DNA of 64,000 nt from Methylobacterium sp. J-070 (GTDB taxonomy: Bacteria > Pseudomonadota > Alphaproteobacteria > Rhizobiales > Beijerinckiaceae), in the NCBI RefSeq assembly GCF_022829385.1, contig NZ_JAKSXX010000073.1, positions 1 to 64,000 of the forward strand, in the 5' to 3' direction. Both the position numbers and the translations under genes were made by a program. Every line of letters begins with the position of its first letter. The first letter of the stretch is position 1. Shown here one piece after another: positions 27,274 through 35,416 of this stretch. Below the pieces are notes generated by a model. That model had not been told where the DNA came from and ran no database searches. It worked only from the letters and a program-made list of their open reading frames with translations.

Positions 27274-27801
27274 ATGGCTGAGAACCAGGTTGCCGTCGCC
27301 GGACTGTTCGAGGACTACGCGACGGCCGCAACGGCGGTCCAGGAGCTCGAAAGCGGCGGCCTGCACGGCATCGAGATCAGTCTGGTTGCGAACGATGCCG
27401 ACTTGAAACATGCCAAGCGCCTCGACGAGACCGCCCAGAGCCGCGCGGTCACGGGCGCCGCAATCGGCAGCGTCCTCGGCGGCAGCATAACCGCGCTCGC
27501 GGCTCTCACGGCGCTGGCCATCCCCGGTGTCGGACCGGTCGTAGCGGGCGGTTTCGTCGCGGCTGCGCTCGGCGGCGCCACCGTCGGCGGGCTCGCGGGG
27601 GCCCTGATAGGGTCGGGGCTCGGGGCCGATGACGCAGACGTGTACGCCGAAGGCATCCGCCGCGGCGGCACCCTGGTTGTCGTGCGCACACCCGAGGCGC
27701 AGGTCGCCCAAATCGAGGCCTTCCTCAACCACGCGGGTGCGGTCGCCGTCGCCGAGAGGGCGGCCGCATGGCGCGAGGCGGGCACCGGCGGACGCGCCTG
27801 A
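27274..27801 (+). CDS. Glycine-rich general stress protein (GSP17M/DUF1269-like)
   Basis: A 175-residue protein. The N-terminal 45 residues resemble the general stress protein 17M domain (VAVAGLFEDYATAATAVQELESGGLHGIEISLVAND). A central hydrophobic, Gly/Ala-rich segment at about residues 60-118 looks like two membrane-inserting helices with small-residue motifs. A C-terminal ferredoxin-like half follows (GGTLVVVRTPEAQVAQIEAFLNHAGAV). The GGAGGG ribosome-binding site is strong. A Crp/Fnr-type box lies about 80 bp upstream. Function is unknown; related proteins appear in stress regulons. Confidence 0.75.
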   Translation: MAENQVAVAGLFEDYATAATAVQELESGGLHGIEISLVANDADLKHAKRLDETAQSRAVTGAAIGSVLGGSITALAALTALAIPGVGPVVAGGFVAAALGGATVGGLAGALIGSGLGADDADVYAEGIRRGGTLVVVRTPEAQVAQIEAFLNHAGAVAVAERAAAWREAGTGGRA

Positions 27802-27819
27802 GCGGACGTCCGGGGACCG

Positions 27820-28311
27820 TCAATGGACGCGGCGTCGCTCGCGCATGGCTTCGTCCGCGAGCGCCCGATAGACGAGCGCGAAGGCCTGCATCACGCCCAG
27901 GTAGTCGCCGTGGGCCGAGGCGAAGCTGTGGGCCAGTTGAAGCAGCTCGGGGTTGTTCGCCTCGAGGTCGTGGATGCACGCCACCGTGAACGTCTCAGAC
28001 CCTGTCTGGTCGATCTCGCGCACGAGGAGATCCCGGGTCTCCGGGCTGACGCGGGGGAGCGGGTGCAGCAGGTTCTCAAAGTCAGCGCCGCATTCCGCGG
28101 TGAGCGCACGATAGAACAGGCCGAAGCCCAACAGGATCTTGGACGGATTTCCGAGGTCGGTCGCGCATCGCGCCACCATGTCGAGGATCTCCGGATTGTT
28201 CCGCTCGAGATCTCGCGTGAGGCTATCGATACACGCCTCGGGACCACGATCGTCGAATTCTCGGTGCACGCGCTCTGCGGTGGACGTGATTACGCGCGGG
28301 AGCAACTGCAT
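27820..28311 (-). CDS. Conserved hypothetical protein with duplicated helical unit
   Basis: A 163-residue soluble protein built from two similar helical halves. The first contains LTRDLERNNPEILDMV...FGLFYRALTAE and the second IHDLEANNPELLQLA...FALVYRALADE, each about 45 residues. The shared core is DLExNNPEh-L followed by F-hhYRAL. I know no function for this family. It is convergent with the stress-protein gene, 18 bp away. Confidence 0.65.
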   Translation of the reverse strand: MQLLPRVITSTAERVHREFDDRGPEACIDSLTRDLERNNPEILDMVARCATDLGNPSKILLGFGLFYRALTAECGADFENLLHPLPRVSPETRDLLVREIDQTGSETFTVACIHDLEANNPELLQLAHSFASAHGDYLGVMQAFALVYRALADEAMRERRRVH

Positions 28312-28508
28312 CGTGGATCAAACCTTTCGGGATTCAAACGCGGATACGCCGCGCCGTTCGCGGTGTCGGAATCCGGCGCTCGGTAGCCGCTCGCGCGCCA
28401 AGACACGGATAGATAGCGACGGTTCGGGTCGAGCCACATCGCAGACGGCGCAGGGGAGGCAAGCGTGCTGAGCCTTGCTCGTTGCAGCTCCTTGAGGGGG
28501 ACGGAGCC

Positions 28509-28889
28509 TCAGGCGATCTGCTCGACCCATTGGGCCCGGGACGGCCCAGGCTCGAACGCGTCGCCGAAATACTGGGTTTCCCGGATCACTTTCCCATCCA
28601 GAAACTCCATGATGCTCACGGTGTAGGACGGCCGCCCGTCATAGGTCAGAACATATTCGGTGACCCAGAATCCGCCCGCACCGATGATCCGCCGGACCGT
28701 AAAGCGTTTCCGGTTCGGCTGCGCGGCGCGCGACGACTGGATGTTCTGCCGCCCGCGGATGCGCTCGCCCGATTGCGGATACTCAAGGACCGCCTCCTCG
28801 CGATAGATTTCGTGCTCCTGATCGAAATCACTCGCGTCGGATGCTGCCCAATGGCGGTTGAGAGCGTCTCGAACCTCCTGATCGGTCAT
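28509..28889 (-). CDS. SnoaL/NTF2-like protein
   Basis: A 126-residue protein with an NTF2-like alpha/beta cone. TDQEVRDALNRHWAASDASDFDQEHEIYREEAVLEYPQSGERIRGRQNI is the typical first half, and YTVSIMEFLDGKVIRETQYFGD the typical end of SnoaL-like domains. Such proteins are small isomerases, hydrolases or binding proteins; the substrate cannot be told. The ATG at 28889 was chosen by family length; the open frame extends upstream without homology-like sequence. Confidence 0.8.
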   Translation of the reverse strand: MTDQEVRDALNRHWAASDASDFDQEHEIYREEAVLEYPQSGERIRGRQNIQSSRAAQPNRKRFTVRRIIGAGGFWVTEYVLTYDGRPSYTVSIMEFLDGKVIRETQYFGDAFEPGPSRAQWVEQIA

Positions 28890-29017
28890 ATCGAGCCTCC
28901 GTGAGCATGGCCGACGATCCTGGGCCAGCATACCACGCGCCTGACCCGGAACGGGCTTCCGGGAGAGGTGGGAGGGCGGTCCCAGCGGACGCGCCGAGTG
29001 ATCGAAAGGGGGCGGAG

Positions 29018-29128
29018 GCCCTGGCCGACGCGGTGCGGGATCATGCCCCGGAGACGCTGGCCGCCCCGGCCGCGGTCCCGGTTCTCGACGAGACCGGCTT
29101 CCTGAAGCAGGGCGAGGCCTCTCGCGGC
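29018..29128 (+). pseudogene. IS701-family transposase scar
   Basis: One frame spells a helix ending VLDETGFLKQGEASRG, matching the first catalytic Asp region of IS701-group transposases (hVDETGFhKKGxxSxG). It is cut off on both sides and has no start, and no inverted repeats are seen. Flanking DNA from 28890 to 29302 holds no gene I can support. The remnant suggests past insertion within the stress island. Confidence 0.5.
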
Positions 29129-29302
29129 GCGCATCGCTCCGGCTGGCCCACATGGAGACCCGCTCTCGACGGCCGTCTCGCGCATGAGCGTCATGCGCGG
29201 GCGCGTCGGGTCCAGCGTCCGAGCCCGGGGTGCGGATCTGGGCCTTACCGCGTTCGCATTCGCCGCGATGCGTGCGTCGTCATCCCGGCGACCCCGTCGG
29301 CG

Positions 29303-30457
29303 TCATCGGGGCTGCCCGACGGACCCGGTCGCCGCTCCGGTCCGTCCAGGCTCAATGCGCCACAGCTGCGTCGCGAGGCGCGGGCCGTTCTCGGGCTTGA
29401 ACCAGCTCATGTCCTGAATGCGGGAGCTGGTGACGTAGACCGTTCCGTCGGGTCCCTCGGAGAACGTATCGGGCCAGCGCAGCCGCTCGTCCCGCACGAG
29501 GGTCGTGACCCGATCCCCTTCCCGGACCTTCACCGCGTCCTGCTCGATCGCGCTCAGGTACAGCCGCCCGCGCCCGTCGATCCAGAGTCCGTCCGTCGGC
29601 TCGGTTTCGGCGACGCGCTCCACACGCGCTGCGAGATCCGTCTCGGACAGAAGCGGGTTCTCCAAGGCCTCCGTCGCGATGCGATAGAGGGTCCGGCCGG
29701 TCAGGGCCTTCCAGTAGAGCGTGCGCCCATCCGGAGAGAGCGCGATGCTGTCAGCGGCGAATTCGACCTTCCGGCCGTCGGGCTGGCGCAGCGCCTGCCC
29801 ATCGGTCTTCACTACCACATCCTTCTCCGGCTGGGTGCTCGGATGGGCGTGAAGGACCCGTCGAGCCTGGCCGGTCTGTAGATCCACCACGACGAGAGCA
29901 CCCGTGGCCCCGGCATCGGTCAGATAGGCATGCCGGCCGTCCGGCGAAAACCGCACATCGTTCAGGTAGCTGCCCTGCGGTGCGACCGTCTCGTCGAACC
30001 GGATCACCTGGGCGACCTTGTTCGTCTTCAGGTTGATCCTGACGAGCTTGGGCCCGCCCGGCACGATGAAGGCCGTGGCTGGCGCGGCCGGATCGACGAC
30101 CCAGAGATTGCCGTACGCATCGGCCACGACGCTCTGGACGCACACGAAGTGATCCGCGGCCGATATCTGGTACTTCTTGGCATTGCGCCAGGAATTCCAC
30201 GCGTCGTCCGGGTTAGCCTTGATCCGGCCGTCGCTCGTCACCTCGGCAACCGAGATCGGCGCATCCTCCGTCCAACGCGGGAAGTTGACGAAGATGCGTC
30301 CCTCCTTCGAGACGGTCACGCCGGTCACTTGATGCTCGAAGCTGGCGACCGGCTGCAGTCTCGCTGGACCCTGAGACGGTGCCGCACTCTGCTGTGCCAT
30401 GGATGCGGTGGCCAGGAGCGTTCCGACGAGCACGGTTCCTGTTGCGCGTCTGGCCAT
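29303..30457 (-). CDS. Secreted MRJP/Yellow-like beta-propeller protein
   Basis: A 384-residue exported protein. The signal peptide is at residues 1-22, with likely cleavage after ASMAQ. The rest is a six-bladed beta-propeller of the major royal jelly/Yellow/SMP-30 type. Hallmarks are SKEGRIFVNFPRW, NLWVVDPAAPATAF, NDVRFSPDGRHAYLTDAGATGALVVVDLQTG, IALSPDGRTLYWKALTG and a late GTVYVTSSRIQDM. Relatives include L-dopachrome tautomerase-like proteins and lactonases, but the bacterial substrate is unknown. The ATG at 30457 has GGGGTGG upstream; a GTG 12 bp earlier is possible. Confidence 0.82.
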   Translation of the reverse strand: MARRATGTVLVGTLLATASMAQQSAAPSQGPARLQPVASFEHQVTGVTVSKEGRIFVNFPRWTEDAPISVAEVTSDGRIKANPDDAWNSWRNAKKYQISAADHFVCVQSVVADAYGNLWVVDPAAPATAFIVPGGPKLVRINLKTNKVAQVIRFDETVAPQGSYLNDVRFSPDGRHAYLTDAGATGALVVVDLQTGQARRVLHAHPSTQPEKDVVVKTDGQALRQPDGRKVEFAADSIALSPDGRTLYWKALTGRTLYRIATEALENPLLSETDLAARVERVAETEPTDGLWIDGRGRLYLSAIEQDAVKVREGDRVTTLVRDERLRWPDTFSEGPDGTVYVTSSRIQDMSWFKPENGPRLATQLWRIEPGRTGAATGSVGQPR

Positions 30458-30534
30458 GGCCCACCCCACCGCGTGGCAATGATCGTGCGGATCTGCGTTG
30501 CGTTATTGAAGCAGATCCGGCCCGTGATGACGCC

Positions 30535-31062
30535 TCACATCAGGATATCGATCAGCCGCTCCGCTCGTTCCCAGTCCACCGTCTGCGGATTTTTCTGGCG
30601 CGGGTCGATGATGATCTTGAAAAACCGAGAGAGCGCGAGGCAGAGGCCGCCGGCGACCTCGGGAAGCCATGCTTCGGTGTCATCGCTGCAGGCCGCCATC
30701 GAGGCCGGCCCATCGGTGATCGCGGCGAGGCTCTCCTTGACGGCCGCGGCATTGCTGACGGCGCGGAACTCGTGGATCCGTTCCTGGAATCCCTTGGTGA
30801 TCGGGAGATCGTGCGGCTCCGCGATCTCGCGGCCGTTCGCCTTGGCGATGGCTCCGGCGCGCAGAACGAGATCTCGGAGCTTACGGTCGACGAAGCCGCC
30901 AAGACGCTTCAGATCGCTCTTGTCGACGACGAGCGAATCTGTTTCCCGAAAGAAGTGTTCGAACCGAACGATACCTGCTACGGGAAGCGCAGTCGTGGAA
31001 TCACCATTGACCTGTGTGGAACGATGCTCGGCCGGCTTAAGCGTACCGACCCCACGCCGCAC
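30535..31062 (-). CDS. DUF1931 histone-fold-like protein
   Basis: A protein of up to 175 residues. From about residue 27 it follows the DUF1931 pattern: VAGIVRFEHFFRETDSLVVDKSDLKRLGGFVDRKLRDLVLRAGAIAKANGR, EPHDLPITKGFQERIHEF and ETEAWLPEVAGGLCLALSRFFKIIDP-like segments. The family has a histone-like helix-loop-helix core; DNA binding is suspected, not shown. The first 26 residues are not family-like. A Crp/Fnr-type box overlaps this start codon, and an ATG at 31007 is in another frame. The N-terminus may therefore contain a frameshift (see findings). Confidence 0.75.
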   Translation of the reverse strand: MRRGVGTLKPAEHRSTQVNGDSTTALPVAGIVRFEHFFRETDSLVVDKSDLKRLGGFVDRKLRDLVLRAGAIAKANGREIAEPHDLPITKGFQERIHEFRAVSNAAAVKESLAAITDGPASMAACSDDTEAWLPEVAGGLCLALSRFFKIIIDPRQKNPQTVDWERAERLIDILM

Positions 31063-31075
31063 TGATGCCTGTCAG
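31062..31075 (-). promoter_or_regulatory. Crp/Fnr-type box, CTGATGCCTGTCAG
   Basis: An exact CTGA-N6-TCAG palindrome between the thioredoxin stop and the DUF1931 gene. The expected transcription start near 31027 lies inside the long annotated frame but 20 bp before the ATG at 31007. Confidence 0.6.
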
Positions 31076-31111
31076 TTCGGCTCGCCGCCCGATCGTTGCC
31101 TGTGCCGGCCC

Positions 31112-31555
31112 TCACCGGATCGCGTGCTGCCGGAGCCAGGCTCGGAGGGCCTCGGTGTTGACCGCGCCGGCACGTCGGGCGGTCACTTCGCCCTTCAAGA
31201 ACAGCATCATCGTGGGAATGCTGCGGATACCGTATCGCGCCGCCAACCCCTGCTCCGCTTCGGTATCGACCTTGAGGAACCGGAAGTCGGGCTCGAGTTC
31301 GGTGCAGACCTGCTCGAAGACGGGAGCCATCGCCTTGCAGGGACCGCACCACGCGGCCCAGAAATCCACCACGACCGGGATGTCGTTCTTTTGGATGTGC
31401 TGGTCGAACTGTGCGGCGTCGACCGAAACCGGATGTCCGGTGAACAGCGCCTGCTTGCACCGCCCGCATCGCGCCGCCTTGGCCGGCTTGGATGAGGGGA
31501 CGCGGTTGATGCTCGCGCAGTGCGGGCAGACGATGTGACGTCCGTCCTCGCTCAT
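31112..31555 (-). CDS. trxC: Thioredoxin 2 (zinc-ribbon thioredoxin)
   Basis: A 147-residue cytoplasmic thioredoxin. An N-terminal zinc ribbon has C10/C13 (CPHC) and C30/C33 (CGRC). The thioredoxin fold follows with active site W69-C70-G71-P72-C73. The cis-proline is in IRSIPTMMLF. Trx2 proteins reduce disulphides during oxidative stress. The ATG has GGGAG about 9 nt upstream; an earlier TTG is open but weaker. It is upstream of the DUF1931 gene on the same strand, though a separate promoter box lies between them. Confidence 0.93.
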   Translation of the reverse strand: MSEDGRHIVCPHCASINRVPSSKPAKAARCGRCKQALFTGHPVSVDAAQFDQHIQKNDIPVVVDFWAAWCGPCKAMAPVFEQVCTELEPDFRFLKVDTEAEQGLAARYGIRSIPTMMLFLKGEVTARRAGAVNTEALRAWLRQHAIR

Positions 31556-31874
31556 CGGTCGTTCTCCCTGGCTCAACCCTCTTGCCGCCGGCGAGGCGGC
31601 CGCCCCTCTGGACGGCCTATCGGGACATCAGCCCCAGCATTGTCCGCGAATGCGCGCCGCGGTTCGAGGAATGTGGCCGTCCGCCCTTCTCTCGGGCGAA
31701 TGCGGCTCGGTGGTGCGTGAATGGGGCGTGCGCAAGCGGGACAGACAGCGACCGGCATCGCCCCCCCTTGTGCGGCTGGCCGGTAGCCCGGCGCGGCCGA
31801 CGAACGTCAAGCCGCGCCGGGCCCGTTCGGGCGCAACCCGGGAGCGCCGATCCCGCGCGGTCGCGCCGCCGCTT
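31556..31874. other. Gene-free region upstream of trxC
   Basis: About 320 bp between trxC and a MITE-like repeat. It should hold the trxC promoter, but I see no CTGA-N6-TCAG box or other clear motif. Confidence 0.35.
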
Positions 31875-32053
31875 GAGCGTTTTCTATCTGATGTGGACCA
31901 CGAAGCGCGACGCGCGCTCCGCCCCCTTGCGGGGAGGAGGTGGGGGTGGGGATGGTGCAGAAGGCACCGCCCCTGACCCCTCCCCGCAAGGGGGCGGAGA
32001 TGCGCGCCAGACCGTCGCGCGCGGGATCCCATTCAAACCGACAATACTTGAGC
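31875..32053 (+). repeat. MITE-like dispersed repeat, copy A
   Basis: A 179-bp element with imperfect terminal inverted repeats starting GAGCGTTTTCTATCTGAT and ending ...GAGC. It contains an internal inverted pair of CCGCCCCCTTGCGGGGAGG and CCTCCCCGCAAGGGGGCGG. It is similar to copies at 36725-36926 and 62285-62474 and has no coding capacity. Confidence 0.75.
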
Positions 32054-32152
32054 CTACCGCTTGTGCTTGCGGACGCCCTTCTTCTGCTCGCCGGGCTTGG
32101 TCAACTTCTTCCGGCGCTTCCAGGAGGGCCGGACGCGGGCTTTGCACGACAT
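32054..32152 (-). CDS. 32-residue strongly basic small protein
   Basis: A very short gene for a 32-residue peptide with 14 Lys/Arg residues, starting MSCKARVRPSWKRRKKLTKP and ending GVRKHKR. It is preceded by an excellent Shine-Dalgarno, TAGGAGAA, 8 nt before the ATG. Its composition resembles small ribosome- or nucleic-acid-binding peptides. I do not recognise a named family. The stop codon abuts MITE copy A. The ribosome-binding site and unusual composition argue that it is real. Confidence 0.55.
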   Translation of the reverse strand: MSCKARVRPSWKRRKKLTKPGEQKKGVRKHKR

Positions 32153-32418
32153 TGGCGTTCTCCTACGCGGCAGAGGCGTACGCCCCGTCGGGATCTCCAA
32201 CGGGGATTCTTGAACGGCACGGCGGGCGGACATCCTGAGCGCCAGGGTCCGACTTGCGTGCGCACGCGATGACCGCCGCGGACCCGTCCCGCTCCCCCGG
32301 TGTCGTCGGCACCCTTCCGCGATGTGTTGCAGCCCCCGGTAGCTGGAAGACCCGCAACGGACACGCGTCCCGTCAAGCGCGCGGCACTGGTGAAATCCGG
32401 CCCGGATCCGCCAAATCC

Positions 32419-33057
32419 TCAGATCGCGCCCTGCGCCGGCTGCGCCATTCCGGGGGTTGGCCGATCGTTGCGGTGTTCGCGAAGCCTGAAGGCGAGCGCC
32501 AGCATGGCGACGCCGAAGACGAAGGCGTAGATCCCGATCCACCACGTCAGCACCACGGCACCCGCGAACGGGGCCAGAACGAGGATGATCCCGAAGGCGA
32601 TCGATGAGAGTCCGCCGAGCGCGAGCCACCACCGTCCATGGTCGCGCTTGAGGTGGATCGCCGCCATCAGCATGGCGCCGCCCGAGACGATGGACCAGAC
32701 CGCCGTCATCACCACGAACACGAGGGCGGTGATGCCGGGCCACGCGGCGGCAAGCACCCCTGTGACGATGTTGACGAGCCCGCCAAAGAAGAGGGCGCCC
32801 CAGCGCTTGCTGTGCCGCGCCGCCCGAAGCGACGCGACGATGGCGAAGAGGCCGTCGACCAGCATGTAGGCGGCGAAGATCAGGATTAGCGAGATCAACG
32901 TCGAGACCGGCGTCGCGAGGGCCAGGATGCTGAACCCGATCGCGATCACACCCCGAAGGGCGATCACCCACCAGTTCTGGGCCAGCGAATGGTTCATGAC
33001 GTCCGTGTCGGCCGATTTCCAACCGACACGAAAGGGTTGAGTGCTTCCGCCAGCCAT
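32419..33057 (-). CDS. HdeD-family acid-resistance membrane protein
   Basis: A 212-residue protein with six membrane helices in three similar hairpins, matching the HdeD/DUF308 family: WWVIALRGVIAIGFSILAL, AYMLVDGLFAIVASLRAA, VWSIVSGGAMLMAAIHLKR and LGGLSSIAFGIILVLAP. HdeD contributes to acid resistance in enteric bacteria and recurs in mobile heat-resistance islands. The ATG at 33057 has GAGG 6 nt upstream; one two codons earlier lacks spacing. A Crp/Fnr-type box lies about 150 bp upstream. Confidence 0.9.
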   Translation of the reverse strand: MAGGSTQPFRVGWKSADTDVMNHSLAQNWWVIALRGVIAIGFSILALATPVSTLISLILIFAAYMLVDGLFAIVASLRAARHSKRWGALFFGGLVNIVTGVLAAAWPGITALVFVVMTAVWSIVSGGAMLMAAIHLKRDHGRWWLALGGLSSIAFGIILVLAPFAGAVVLTWWIGIYAFVFGVAMLALAFRLREHRNDRPTPGMAQPAQGAI

Positions 33058-33202
33058 AGGCATCCTCGTCGTTTGGAGTGTGAGGCGGACCGGCCCGTGA
33101 TCCGGGTCCGCCAGTGCGGCAGGGTCTGGTCGGGCGCCATGGCCTGCCGGCTCGCTTCCTCGGTCGAGGCGGCTGACTTAGCGGATACGGCGCACCGCAG
33201 CC

Positions 33203-33216
33203 CTGACGCCGATCAG
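33203..33216 (-). promoter_or_regulatory. Crp/Fnr-type box, CTGACGCCGATCAG
   Basis: An exact CTGA-N6-TCAG palindrome upstream of the HdeD-like gene. It shares the intergenic region 33058-33604 with a second box toward the divergent BON gene. Confidence 0.65.
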
Positions 33217-33329
33217 TCTGACGCCATGATTGGCCGCGCGCCGCGCATTCCGTCCGCAATCTGCCGGCCTTCGGCGCGACCGGCCGCGCGCGGCCCAGTC
33301 CGGGCGCATGCGGACGAAACTGCAACGGG

Positions 33330-33343
33330 CTGACACTCGTCAG
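33330..33343 (+). promoter_or_regulatory. Crp/Fnr-type box, CTGACACTCGTCAG
   Basis: An exact CTGA-N6-TCAG palindrome about 270 bp before the BON-domain gene. Two boxes in one divergent spacer suggest one for each gene. No other gene is seen in 33058-33604. Confidence 0.65.
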
Positions 33344-33604
33344 AGCGGTGGGCGCAGACCGGAGCGAAATCTCCCGTCTGCTTCGCCCACTCTGGCGAGG
33401 CCCGCCCAGTGATCAGCAAGCGGAGGTCAAGATGCGGATCGCCAGGGCCGCCTTGGCCGCGGTCGGTTCCGCGAACAGATCGCACGATGACGCTGGTCAG
33501 GGGGCCCTGAACGCAGGCGCCCAGACTTGGCTTGGTTCACGGCAGGCTCACTCCGCCGTCGACCGTGGGCGTCAATCCTCGTCAGCCACGCAGGAGGCAC
33601 GACA

Positions 33605-34264
33605 ATGGCCACCCGAACGGACGCAGAAATCAAGAGAGACGTTGAAGCCGAACTCCGCTGGAACCCGAGCATCGACGCCACCGACATCGCCGTAGCGGTG
33701 AAGAACGGCGTCGTCACGCTGACCGGCTTCACGAAGAGCTTCTCGGAAAAGTGGGATGCCGAGCGCGCCGTGAAGCACGTGAGCGGCGTCGCCGGCGTGG
33801 CGAACGATATCGAGGTCCGCCTGCCCAGCATCGACGAGAGGCCCGATCCGGAGATCGCGCGCGACGCCGTCACGGCCCTCAAGCACCGGCTTCCTATGAG
33901 CGCGGAGCACATCCAGGTCACGGTGAAAAAAGGCTGGGTCAGCCTCGAAGGCGCGGTCGAGTGGCAGTACCAGAAGGAATCCGCAGAAGCCGCGGTGCGT
34001 TACGTCCGGGGCGTGAAGGGCGTCAGCAATCTCGTCCAGGTCAAGCCGCGGGCCGCTGCATCGGAGATCAAGCAAAAGATCGACGAGGCCTTCCGGCGCA
34101 GCGCCGAGGTGGACGCGAACCGCGTCATGGTCGAGGCCAAAGGCAGCGAGGTGATCCTCAAGGGCACGGTCCGCTCCTGGGCCGAGCGTCAGGAAGCCGA
34201 GCGGGTCGCCTGGGCGGCGCCGGGCGTGACCCGGGTCGACAACCGTATCACCATCAGCCTTTAG
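33605..34264 (+). CDS. Protein with three BON domains
   Basis: A 219-residue protein made of three consecutive BON domains at about residues 5-72, 80-146 and 152-219. Each has the pattern of a helix, then V-x-V-x-x-G-x-V-x-L-x-G, then a helix and VxGVxxVxN (for example VAVKNGVVTLTGFTKSF and VEAKGSEVILKGTVRSW). There is no signal peptide, so unlike OsmY this copy appears cytoplasmic. BON domains bind membranes or K+ (Kbp). It is likely stress-induced through the upstream box. Confidence 0.88.
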   Translation: MATRTDAEIKRDVEAELRWNPSIDATDIAVAVKNGVVTLTGFTKSFSEKWDAERAVKHVSGVAGVANDIEVRLPSIDERPDPEIARDAVTALKHRLPMSAEHIQVTVKKGWVSLEGAVEWQYQKESAEAAVRYVRGVKGVSNLVQVKPRAAASEIKQKIDEAFRRSAEVDANRVMVEAKGSEVILKGTVRSWAERQEAERVAWAAPGVTRVDNRITISL

Positions 34265-34273
34265 GCTCCCGGC

Positions 34274-34289
34274 CCAGCCTCCAGGCTGG
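34274..34289 (+). terminator. Hairpin after the BON gene
   Basis: CCAGCC-TCCA-GGCTGG, a 6-7 bp stem 10 bp after the stop codon. There is no T-run. Confidence 0.4.
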
Positions 34290-34490
34290 ATGGGCGATGG
34301 ACCGAGGCCGGGGCTCGCCCGGCCTCCCCGTCTTCGTGCCCGTGCGTGACCTCGATCCTGAATGCGGGCGCGGCCGGCACCGCGAGCCGTGGGAGAGTAC
34401 CCGATCCGGACCGGGCGCCCAGGGGCGCCAGCCTCGGCGAAAGGCCGTTCCCGCCCGCCGTGACGGCGATCGGCAGGACGCCGTCTTCGA

Positions 34491-34934
34491 TCAGGCCCGC
34501 AGGACTGCCGCGAAATCGGCGATGTCCATCTCGAGCTCGTCGCTCAGGCGGACCTGCAGAACCGCCGAGAGGATGTCGAGGAGCGCACGGCCCGTGGCGG
34601 CCCGCGAACCCGGGCGGATCGCGAGCGTGAGTCGCGATCCGGTCTCCAGTGCGTCGATGATGAAATCCCGGTCGAAGTAGCGATCGGACGTCGCGGTCGA
34701 CAGCCGGAAGCGATGCGGGCGGGCGAACTCGATCACCTCCGACTCGACGACGGCCTCAGCCCCGACCAGGAGCCGGCGCTCGCGCAGGCGTGACCCCTCG
34801 CCCAGCGCCCCCTCCGTCAGGAGTTCCGCGCTCGCGACGGTCCGGAGGATGAGAGGCCACTCCACCGCGTTCGAGACCAGGTGGAATACCTTCGCCGGGG
34901 ACGCAGCCACCGGCCTGCTCACATGGATCTGCAT
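34491..34934 (-). CDS. SRPBCC/START-like protein
   Basis: A 147-residue protein. MQIHVSRPVAASPAKVFHLVSNAVEWPLILRTVASAELL is the typical first strand and helix of polyketide-cyclase/SRPBCC domains, and RYFDRDFIIDALETGSRLTLAI the later strands. Such proteins form a hydrophobic ligand pocket; the ligand is unknown. The frame is open upstream to 35120, but only the part from 34934 is family-like. A degenerate CTGAC-GCCG-GTCCG sequence lies near 35097 and may be a weak Crp/Fnr box. Confidence 0.75.
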   Translation of the reverse strand: MQIHVSRPVAASPAKVFHLVSNAVEWPLILRTVASAELLTEGALGEGSRLRERRLLVGAEAVVESEVIEFARPHRFRLSTATSDRYFDRDFIIDALETGSRLTLAIRPGSRAATGRALLDILSAVLQVRLSDELEMDIADFAAVLRA

Positions 34935-35274
34935 GGTCGACCCCGGGGAGAGTTTGATGAGGCACGGCCCCGCCAGGGCCATCCTCGTTGCCTGGAAGGA
35001 TGAGACGGATCGTCTCGCCGGGTCCATGACGATCGTCAGCCAATCGGCATTCCAGCCCGGGCTCGTACGGTCTCCGGCAGCCGGTCCTGATCCTTGCTGA
35101 CGCCGGTCCGTGTCCTGCACGCGTCAGCCGAATACCGCGCGCACGAACGAGGCCGCGCTGCCGTGCCCCGCACCGCCGACCGCGGCGTCGAGGCGACTCA
35201 TCGGGGAGGTCATCGAGGGCAGCCCGGACCAATGCAGTGCCGCGCAGCGCGGCGGCCTTCAAGTTTGTCCGACG
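34935..35274. other. Spacer between divergent SRPBCC and OYE genes
   Basis: No supported gene lies here. It contains the promoter side of both divergent genes; the only motif I can point to is the degenerate box near 35097, with the clear box just downstream at 35275. Confidence 0.35.
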
Positions 35275-35288
35275 CTGACGGACATCAG
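35275..35288 (+). promoter_or_regulatory. Crp/Fnr-type box, CTGACGGACATCAG
   Basis: An exact CTGA-N6-TCAG palindrome about 135 bp before the old-yellow-enzyme gene. The predicted class II start near 35323 leaves a leader of about 94 nt. Confidence 0.62.
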
Positions 35289-35416
35289 GGCCTGCGATCG
35301 GGCCGTTCCTATAATCGGATTTCGAGCGGACGGCCCGCCGCATCGGGGGGGGTCCGGATCGCGTGATCCGGGCGGCCCGGGCATGTCGGCCGGCGCGCGT
35401 CCGAAGGAGGCTCTCC

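Noticed and set aside
35097..35110. CTGACGCCGGTCCG as an eleventh Crp/Fnr box
   Set aside because: The second half-site has a mismatch in the core TCA; mentioned only as a weak candidate for the SRPBCC gene.
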